Positions 1 through 5,565 of a stretch of DNA of 5,565 bases are shown one piece after another. This DNA comes from Pseudomonadota bacterium. Lineage in GTDB: Bacteria; Pseudomonadota; Gammaproteobacteria; Steroidobacterales; Steroidobacteraceae. The notes under the pieces were generated by a model that was not told the origin of the DNA, made no database searches, and saw only the letters and a list, made by a program, of their open reading frames with translations. How positions within the stretch are numbered: the first letter of the stretch is position 1; every line of letters begins with the position of its first letter. A program made the position numbers and the translations under genes. The stretch is taken from NCBI GenBank assembly GCA_021820785.1, contig JAKADE010000215.1, positions 1-5,565 of the forward strand, in the 5' to 3' direction.

Positions 1-1
1 C

Positions 2-1339
2 GAGCCGGGCGAGGCTGATGACGGGCTGACGCTGCTCGTACCGGACGTGCTGCTGGAGAGCCTGGACGCCGACCGGCTCGCCTGGCTCGTGCCGGGTTGG
101 CGGCTGGAGAAACTCATCACCGTGATGCGCGAGCTGCCCAAGAGCCAGCGCAAGCAGCTGGTGCCGGTGCCCGAGCACGCCCGAGCGGCGCTCGAGGAGC
201 TGGCGCCGCTGCAGACCGACGACATCGATGCGCTCCCGGGCTTCCACACGGCGCTCGCCGCCTGGATCGCGCGGCGCACGGATGTTGCGCCAAGCGCAGC
301 CGATCTGGCGCAGTTGCCGCTGCCACCGCACCTGCGCCTGAACATCCGCGTGGTGGATGCGCACGATACGGTGCTCGCCGAAGGCCGGGATCTTGCGGCC
401 CTGAAGCGGATGCTGCGCGCCCGCGCGCCGCAGTCGGCCTCGGCGAGCACGCCGGCGCCGAGCACGCACCGGCAGTGGGATTTCGGCGAGGTACCGCACA
501 CCCGCACCGTGGAGCGCAACGGACTCACGCTGCGGGTCTACCCGACCGTGCGCGATCTGGGTCAGGCGGTCGCCCTGGCCGAAGCGCGCGATGCGCCGAG
601 TGCGCACGCGCTGCTGCGTGGCGCAGTGACTCGATTGGCACTGCTCGCTCTGGGACAGCAGGCGCGCTTCTGGAGCCAACGACTCGCCGCGGAGCGCGAA
701 CTGCTGCTCTCGAGCGCCGCGCTCGGGTTGAACCGTCCGCTCGCCGAGCTGGCCGTGCAGCGCATTTTCGCGGACTGCTTCGCACCGCCGGAGGCCCCCC
801 TGCCGCGCACGCGCGAGACCTTCGAGCAGGCGCTGCAGCGCGGACGCGCACAGCTCGAGCCGGTCGGCGAGCGGGTCATCGGCACGCTGCGTACGGTAAG
901 TATCGAGGCGCGTCAGTTGCGCGGGCTGCTCAGCGGATTGCGCACCAGCGCGCGCGCGGCTGCAGCCGATATCGAGGCGCAGCTCGCGCAGCTGTTGCCG
1001 CCGCAGTTCATCACGGCCACGCCCGACCCGTGGTTCGGGCACCTGCCGCGCTACCTGAAGGCCGCCGGGCGGCGCGCCGGGCGGCTGCCCGCCGATGCGC
1101 GCCGCGATGCGCTGCTCAGCGCGCGCATCGCTCCCTTTGTGGCCGCCTGGCGGGCCTTGCGCGAGCAGCAGCCCGAGGACGCACAGCGTCCACAATTAGA
1201 GCAGCTGCGCTGGATGATCGAGGAGCTGCGCGTGTCATTGTTCGCGCAGGAGCTGAGGACCGCCGTGCCGGTGTCGGAGCGACGTCTGACCGAGCAGCTC
1301 GAGCGGGCGCGAGCGGAGGCGCGAGCGCAGCCGGGTTAA
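2..1339 (+). CDS. hrpA: ATP-dependent RNA helicase HrpA, C-terminal part (5'-truncated by window)
   Basis: This is the last 445 codons of a DEAH-box RNA helicase; the reading frame is open from base 2, so the start and the RecA-like helicase core lie upstream of the window. What is visible is the long C-terminal region typical of bacterial HrpA (DUF3418). It includes a WLVPG segment at visible residues 28-32 followed by a LPKSQRKQLVPVPEHA stretch, a PWFGHLPRYLKA block, and the closing EELRVSLFAQELRT and PVSERRLTEQL segments, all hallmarks of that family. HrpA is a cytosolic NTP-dependent helicase linked in E. coli to mRNA processing and to rescue of stalled or collided ribosomes; the role of the C-terminal region is less clear. 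The stop is TAA at 1337-1339. No hairpin-plus-T-tract terminator follows it. Identification as HrpA is strong; full length and integrity of the helicase core cannot be judged here. Confidence 0.93.
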   Translation, partial: EPGEADDGLTLLVPDVLLESLDADRLAWLVPGWRLEKLITVMRELPKSQRKQLVPVPEHARAALEELAPLQTDDIDALPGFHTALAAWIARRTDVAPSAADLAQLPLPPHLRLNIRVVDAHDTVLAEGRDLAALKRMLRARAPQSASASTPAPSTHRQWDFGEVPHTRTVERNGLTLRVYPTVRDLGQAVALAEARDAPSAHALLRGAVTRLALLALGQQARFWSQRLAAERELLLSSAALGLNRPLAELAVQRIFADCFAPPEAPLPRTRETFEQALQRGRAQLEPVGERVIGTLRTVSIEARQLRGLLSGLRTSARAAAADIEAQLAQLLPPQFITATPDPWFGHLPRYLKAAGRRAGRLPADARRDALLSARIAPFVAAWRALREQQPEDAQRPQLEQLRWMIEELRVSLFAQELRTAVPVSERRLTEQLERARAEARAQPG

Positions 1340-1486
1340 CGCGAGGCGGCGGCCGCTGCATACGTAGAGTTGGTAATGGATTTTTGCCGGCCAGCGAACA
1401 TCCTATGGCGGAGCCCGCGGGTGTCCGGCCGTCCTGATGCCGGCCCGCGGCCCGACGGTCCACCCTTCGCATGCGGAACATCGCCT
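1340..1486 (+). other. Intergenic leader between hrpA and the glycosyltransferase gene
   Basis: This 147-base gap carries no second gene that I can support. It contains a strong GC hairpin (1415-1450) and a run of five T at 1381-1385 that is not preceded by a stem. I found no convincing sigma-70 promoter: TAGAGT at 1365-1370 is a weak -10 candidate but has no acceptable -35 at 16-18 bases. The glycosyltransferase frame stays open back to a TTG at 1370 and an ATG at 1376, so part of this stretch could be coding if an upstream start is used. The implied 37-residue extension is rich in Pro, Arg and Gly and looks like translated leader, not a domain. Confidence 0.5.
1415..1450 (+). promoter_or_regulatory. 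GC-rich hairpin in the leader of the glycosyltransferase gene
   Basis: CCGCGGG (1415-1421) pairs perfectly with CCCGCGG (1444-1450), and just inside it CCGGC (1425-1429) pairs with GCCGG (1439-1443). This gives 12 G-C pairs, a 3-base bulge (TGT, 1422-1424) and a 9-base loop (1430-1438). The structure ends 36 bases before the preferred ATG at 1487. No U-tract follows, so it is not a standard intrinsic terminator. It could be an mRNA-stabilising or translation-modulating leader element, a transcriptional pause, or a by-product of high GC content. The pairing is seen directly; any function is inference. Confidence 0.4.
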
Positions 1487-2845
1487 ATGACAAACCTGGA
1501 CGCGGCCGCCGCTCTGCACACACGCCTTGCCGCCGCAGGCCAGGAACCGAGCAAAGTCTGGGCGTACAGCGTGTACGGGCTGATCTGCGCCGGTTTGCTC
1601 GCGATTGCGCTGTACCAGTTCGGAGACATCACTCCGCGCGTGCTGGCGGCCGTGGCCGCGCGCCAGCGCATCCAGCCGGTCGCGTACCTGTCGATTGCCT
1701 GGGTGGTGCTCGGCTTTGCGCTGGTGGTGGTGCGCACCGTGCTGTGGGTGGCCTACAGGCCCGCTCCGGCGGCCACCCTCGAGAGTGCGCCGCGGCTGAC
1801 CGTGATCATCCCGGCCTACAACGAAGGCGCGATGGTGCTGCAGTCGATCGAATCCGTCGTGCGTGCCGACTACCCGCGCGAGCGACTCGAGATCCTGGTC
1901 ATCGATGACGGCAGCACCGATGATACCTGGACGTACGTGAGCCGCGCCGCCGAGCACCATCCGGGGCTGGTCACCGCGCTGCGTCAGGAGCGCAACCAGG
2001 GAAAGCGCGAGGCGCTCGCGCTCGGGTTCGCGCGCGCGCGCGGGGAGATTCTGGTGACGATCGACTCCGACAGTGTCATCGAGCGCGGCGCTCTGCTCGC
2101 GCTCGCCGGGCCCTTTCGTGATGCCCGCGTCGGGGCGGTGGCCGGCAAGGTCATGGTGTACAACCGTTCGCGCGGGCTCATTCCCCGCATGCTGCACGTG
2201 CGGTTCATTCTCTCGTTCGACATCCAGCGGGCGGCCGAATCGGTCTTTCGCAACGTCTACTGCTGTCCCGGCGCGCTCACCGCGCTCAGAGCCGATGCGG
2301 TGCGCAGCGTGCTCTCGCGCTGGCGTGCGCAGCGATTCCTCGGTACGAACTGCACCTTCGGCGAGGACCGCGCCATGACCAACTATCTGCTCGACAGCGG
2401 ATACGATGCGCTCTACCAGCGCACCGCCGTGGTGCATACGGTCGTGCCGCACGCCTTCGAGAAGCTCTGCAAGATGTTCCTGCGCTGGGACCGATCTTAT
2501 GTGCGCGAGGAGCTGCGCTTCGCACGCATCGTGTGGAAGCGGCCATGGCCAACGCGCATCCTGGCCGCGTTCGATCGGTTCATCACCAACGCGAGTTACC
2601 CGATCTCGCTATCCGGGCTGATCGTGATGCCGGTGGTGCTCGAGCGCGATCCGGCGATCGCTGGCTCGATGTTCATCGTGATGGGCGCGCTCTCTCTGTT
2701 CAACATGCTTTACTATCTGCGCTCCGAGCGTTCGCTCGATTTCATCTACGGCGTGCTGTACGCCTACTTCTACTCGTTTGCGCTCTTCTGGATCTTCCCG
2801 TACGCGCTGGTTACGGTGCGCTCGCGAGGCTGGCTGACGCGCTGA
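1487..2845 (+). CDS. Membrane-bound family-2 glycosyltransferase, hyaluronan synthase/NodC-like
   Basis: A 452-residue processive-type GT2 enzyme, probably building and exporting a beta-linked amino-sugar-containing polysaccharide from UDP-sugars at the inner membrane. Two hydrophobic segments (about 26-45 and 66-90) precede a cytosolic GT-A domain with IIPAYNEG (107-114), DDGS (140-143), the nucleotide/metal DSD motif (193-195), a Cys-Pro-Gly-Ala-Leu acceptor-region motif (260-264), GEDRAMTNY (292-300, catalytic-base region) and an RW box, FLRWDRSYVRE (331-341). About three hydrophobic segments follow (371-387, 391-410, 418-441). Order and spacing match hyaluronan synthases and NodC, whose equivalents are GDDR-LTNY and QQxRWxKSxFRE. 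The Gln of QxxRW is Met330 here. I chose ATG 1487 because the protein starts just before the first membrane helix; its ribosome site is weak (GCGGAA near 1474-1479), and ATG 1376 would add 37 low-complexity residues. The product cannot be named: hyaluronan, chitin-like and other polymers are all possible. Confidence 0.85.
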   Translation: MTNLDAAAALHTRLAAAGQEPSKVWAYSVYGLICAGLLAIALYQFGDITPRVLAAVAARQRIQPVAYLSIAWVVLGFALVVVRTVLWVAYRPAPAATLESAPRLTVIIPAYNEGAMVLQSIESVVRADYPRERLEILVIDDGSTDDTWTYVSRAAEHHPGLVTALRQERNQGKREALALGFARARGEILVTIDSDSVIERGALLALAGPFRDARVGAVAGKVMVYNRSRGLIPRMLHVRFILSFDIQRAAESVFRNVYCCPGALTALRADAVRSVLSRWRAQRFLGTNCTFGEDRAMTNYLLDSGYDALYQRTAVVHTVVPHAFEKLCKMFLRWDRSYVREELRFARIVWKRPWPTRILAAFDRFITNASYPISLSGLIVMPVVLERDPAIAGSMFIVMGALSLFNMLYYLRSERSLDFIYGVLYAYFYSFALFWIFPYALVTVRSRGWLTR

Positions 2846-2856
2846 GCCGCAGCGAC

Positions 2857-4134
<1,278 letters not shown>

Positions 4135-4141
4135 GCGGTGT

Positions 4142-4147
4142 CTCCTC
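4142..4147 (-). promoter_or_regulatory. Ribosome-binding site of the dehydrogenase gene (fixes its GTG start)
   Basis: On the minus strand GAGGAG lies seven bases before the GTG at 4134-4132, a near-ideal spacing. This decides the start, because the same frame is open for another 227 codons upstream and no ATG gives the family's usual N-terminus. GTG places the GLGYVG nucleotide-binding motif at residues 13-18, as expected. Confidence 0.8.
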
Positions 4148-4170
4148 GCACCCGTCGCCCGTGACGGTGC
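4148..4170 (-). promoter_or_regulatory. Possible small hairpin abutting the dehydrogenase ribosome site
   Basis: On the minus strand GCACC (4170-4166) pairs with GGTGC (4152-4148), with GTC/GAC pairing inside, one bulged G and a six-base loop. The 3' arm ends directly against the GAGGAG ribosome site. Such a leader stem could influence ribosome access or mRNA 5'-end stability. In sequence this GC-rich, an 8-pair interrupted stem may also occur by chance. Confidence 0.25.
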
Positions 4171-4237
4171 GCAGCTGGCGTGTTGGAGTCTGTCACGCCC
4201 CGCGCCGCGGGCTATAGGTAGCTGCCGCAGCGATGCG

Positions 4238-5353
4238 TCATGGCAGGTGCTCGCGCGCCAGGTATTCGGCGCTCTGCATCTCGATGAGCCGGCTGGCCGT
4301 GCGCTGGAACTCAAAGCGCAACCGTTCGCCCTGGTACAGGGCGTCCGGGGCGGCGGCAGCCGAGACCACGAGCTTGACGTTATGGTCGTAGAGTTCATCG
4401 ACGAGTCCGATGAAGCGTCGCGTTTCATCGTGGCGGCTCTCGTCGAGCTGCGGGACCTGCTCGAGCAGTACGGCCGGGTACAGCCGCGCGATCTCGATGT
4501 AATCGTCCGGACTGCGCGGCCCGGCGCACAGGGCCTCGAAGTCGAACCACACCGCACCGTCGCTGTGGCGCACGACCGGAATGGGACGTTCGTTGATCTC
4601 GAGCGGCGCCTCGCTCCAGTCGGCGTATTGTGCGAGCTCATCGAACAGTGCCCCGAGTCGGGCCGCGGTGCCGGGCGCATCGCTCGGCAGGTAGGTGCCC
4701 GCCTGTGTGAGCCGGCGCAGCCGGTAATCGCTGCCGCCGTCGACCGGGACGACTTCGGTGTGCCGCTCGAGCAGTGCGATCGCCGGCAGGAACCGCTGGC
4801 GTTGAAGTCCGTCACGATACAGCTGCGCCGGCGGGCTGTTGGAGGTTGCCACCAGCGTCACGCCCCGTCTGAACAGCCCGTCGAACAGTCCGCCGAGGAT
4901 CATGGCGTCGGCGATGTCGCTCACGAACAGCTCATCGAAGCACAGCACGCGCGTGTCGGCCGCGATTCGCTCGGCGAGCACCTCGAGCGGCGAGGCGTGT
5001 TCGCCGAGACGCTTCAGTTCCGTATGCACCTCGTGCATGAAGCGGTGGAAGTGCCGGCGGCGCCGCTCAGGAAACGTAAGGCTCTGAAAGAACAGATCCA
5101 TCAGCCAGGTCTTGCCGCGGCCGACTGGCCCCCACAGGTAGATGCCGCGGGGTGCGGCACCACCGCGGTGCGTCAGACGCTGGAACATGCGACGCGCGGC
5201 GGACCCCTGTGCCGCGTGCGCGTTGATCAGGCGCGTGCGCAGATTCTCCAGGCGTGCGAGCACGGCGAGCTGCGCCGGGTCGCTCCGGTATCCGCGCGTG
5301 CCCAGTTGCTGCGTGTAGAGCTCGCGCAGCGTCGGCGCAGCCGACTGATCCAT
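4238..5353 (-). CDS. zapE: Cell division protein ZapE (AFG1-like ATPase)
   Basis: A 371-residue P-loop ATPase of the AFG1/ZapE family, cytosolic and, from work in E. coli, recruited to the Z-ring late in division where it affects FtsZ bundle stability. The visible motifs are the family pattern: LRELYTQQL near the N-terminus (9-17), GIYLWGPVGRGKT with the Walker A box at 75-82, MDLFF (85-89), HFHRFMHEVH (101-110), Walker B VLCFDELFVSD (136-146, Asp140 and Glu141), an ATSN sensor-like segment (169-172), RFLPAI (187-192), and an Arg in ASRLIEMQS (353-361) near the end. Length is normal for the family. ATG 5353-5351 is chosen because it gives the standard N-terminus and follows a GAGGA by ten bases. 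That ribosome site overlaps the stop of the upstream acetoacetyl-CoA synthetase gene, so the two are probably co-transcribed and translationally coupled. The stop is TGA at 4240-4238. Confidence 0.94.
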   Translation of the reverse strand: MDQSAAPTLRELYTQQLGTRGYRSDPAQLAVLARLENLRTRLINAHAAQGSAARRMFQRLTHRGGAAPRGIYLWGPVGRGKTWLMDLFFQSLTFPERRRRHFHRFMHEVHTELKRLGEHASPLEVLAERIAADTRVLCFDELFVSDIADAMILGGLFDGLFRRGVTLVATSNSPPAQLYRDGLQRQRFLPAIALLERHTEVVPVDGGSDYRLRRLTQAGTYLPSDAPGTAARLGALFDELAQYADWSEAPLEINERPIPVVRHSDGAVWFDFEALCAGPRSPDDYIEIARLYPAVLLEQVPQLDESRHDETRRFIGLVDELYDHNVKLVVSAAAAPDALYQGERLRFEFQRTASRLIEMQSAEYLAREHLP

Positions 5354-5363
5354 GCGTGCTGCG

Positions 5364-5369
5364 TCCTCA
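5364..5369 (-). promoter_or_regulatory. Overlapping aacS stop codon and zapE ribosome-binding site
   Basis: The minus strand reads TGAGGA: TGA (5369-5367) ends the upstream gene, and GAGGA (5368-5364) is the Shine-Dalgarno sequence for the ATG at 5353. A terminating ribosome would sit on the next gene's initiation site, an arrangement typical of translationally coupled operon genes. Confidence 0.65.
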
Positions 5370-5565
5370 GCCGCCGAGTTCGGGCAGATTGCGGAAGTGC
5401 TCGAGCGCCTCGGGGTTCGCGAGCGCCTCGACGTTGAGCACGGGTCTGCCGTGGATGACTTCGCGCACGGCGAGCTCGGTCAGCTTGCCGGAGCGGGTTC
5501 TGGGGATGTCGGGGACGGCGATGATCTTGGCCGGCACGTGCCGCGGCGTGGTGCTGGTGCGGATC
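5367..5565 (-). CDS. aacS: Acetoacetyl-CoA synthetase, C-terminal end (5'-truncated by window)
   Basis: The last 65 codons of an ANL-superfamily acyl-CoA ligase, too near the window edge to have been picked up as a full reading frame; the first complete codon is at 5564-5562. The visible tail reads [22 protein letters not shown] followed by [12 protein letters not shown] and [10 protein letters not shown] (split here at the conserved blocks). The RSGK segment (residues 24-27) carries the C-terminal lysine that ANL ligases use for adenylation. The HGRPV and NPEAL blocks are characteristic of acetoacetate-CoA ligase, which activates acetoacetate with ATP and CoA, in ketone-body or polyhydroxybutyrate-linked metabolism. 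The stop is TGA at 5369-5367, 13 bases before the zapE start. Another acyl-CoA synthetase of the same subgroup is the main alternative, since only the tail is visible. Confidence 0.85.
   Translation of the reverse strand, partial: IRTSTTPRHVPAKIIAVPDIPRTRSGKLTELAVREVIHGRPVLNVEALANPEALEHFRNLPELGG

Larger units (their letters stand above)
4135..4237 (-). other. Intergenic region between zapE and the dehydrogenase gene
   Basis: This 103-base gap lies between two minus-strand genes. It holds the dehydrogenase ribosome site and its adjoining small stem. Nearer zapE is a 5-bp G-C stem on the minus strand, CCCGC-GGC-GCGGG (about 4197-4209), with no T-tract, so it is not a recognisable intrinsic terminator. 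A TATAGC (4216-4211, minus strand) is a possible -10 box, but the nearest -35-like element is ATGACG at a 19-base spacing, too weak to call. The dehydrogenase may therefore be read through from zapE or may have its own unrecognised promoter. Confidence 0.4.

Noticed and set aside
1337..1385. Possible hrpA terminator ending in five T at 1381-1385
   Set aside because: No stem directly precedes the T run; the GCGGCCGC palindrome at about 1347-1356 is too far away and too short.
97..1437. Long plus-strand open frame overlapping hrpA
   Set aside because: Its translation is Ala/Arg/Gly-rich low-complexity sequence typical of an off-frame in high-GC DNA, while the overlapping frame gives clear HrpA blocks.
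2028..2042. CG-dinucleotide run inside the glycosyltransferase gene (possible Z-DNA or slippage tract)
   Set aside because: It simply encodes Ala-Arg-Ala-Arg with GC-rich codons, lies inside a well-formed frame and is short.
1403..2452. 349-codon minus-strand open frame over the glycosyltransferase
   Set aside because: It is antisense to a gene with conserved GT2 motifs; the translation is His/Arg/Gly-rich with no recognisable domain, and stop-free antisense frames are common at this GC content.
4211..4241. Possible sigma-70 promoter for the dehydrogenase on the minus strand (ATGACG, 19 bases, TATAGC)
   Set aside because: Only four of six matches at -35 and an overlong spacer; too weak to call from sequence alone.
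4135..4815. Upstream extension of the dehydrogenase frame (227 more codons)
   Set aside because: The extra residues are Ser/Arg/Thr-rich off-frame sequence over zapE; a strong ribosome site before GTG 4134 gives the normal family N-terminus.
5402..5430. Two direct copies of CGAGCGCCTCG, 18 bases apart
   Set aside because: They fall in frame in aacS and encode repeated Glu-Ala-Leu with the preferred codons; best explained by codon bias in the conserved tail.

Overview
The window is high-GC bacterial chromosome (roughly two-thirds G+C by eye, with codons ending mostly in G or C). It fits a proteobacterium. The set HrpA helicase, ZapE ATPase and acetoacetyl-CoA synthetase points to a high-GC Gammaproteobacterium or a close relative, but this is inference from gene content. 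No phage, transposon, CRISPR or tRNA/rRNA signal was seen.

Layout, left to right. (1) Bases 2-1339, plus strand: the C-terminal part of an HrpA-type DEAH-box RNA helicase, whose helicase core lies outside the window. (2) Bases 1340-1486: a short intergenic stretch holding a strong all-G/C hairpin. (3) Bases 1487-2845, plus strand: a membrane-embedded family-2 glycosyltransferase resembling hyaluronan synthase/NodC. (4) Bases 2857-4134, minus strand: a UDP-sugar 6-dehydrogenase of the TviB/WbpA (UDP-HexNAc dehydrogenase) type, convergent with the glycosyltransferase across 11 bases. (5) Bases 4238-5353, minus strand: the AFG1-like ATPase ZapE. (6) Bases 5367-5565, minus strand: the C-terminal end of acetoacetyl-CoA synthetase, whose stop codon overlaps the zapE ribosome-binding site.

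The two middle genes form a plausible minimal glycan module. One makes a UDP-uronic (probably aminouronic) acid donor in the cytosol. The other is a single-protein synthase that could polymerise and export a chain through the inner membrane. This resembles hasA plus hasB, but with a TviB-like rather than a classical UDP-glucose dehydrogenase, convergent gene orientation, and a synthase whose QxxRW motif has Met in place of Gln. The module sits between housekeeping genes. The product is not known from sequence, and nothing here proves the two enzymes share a pathway.
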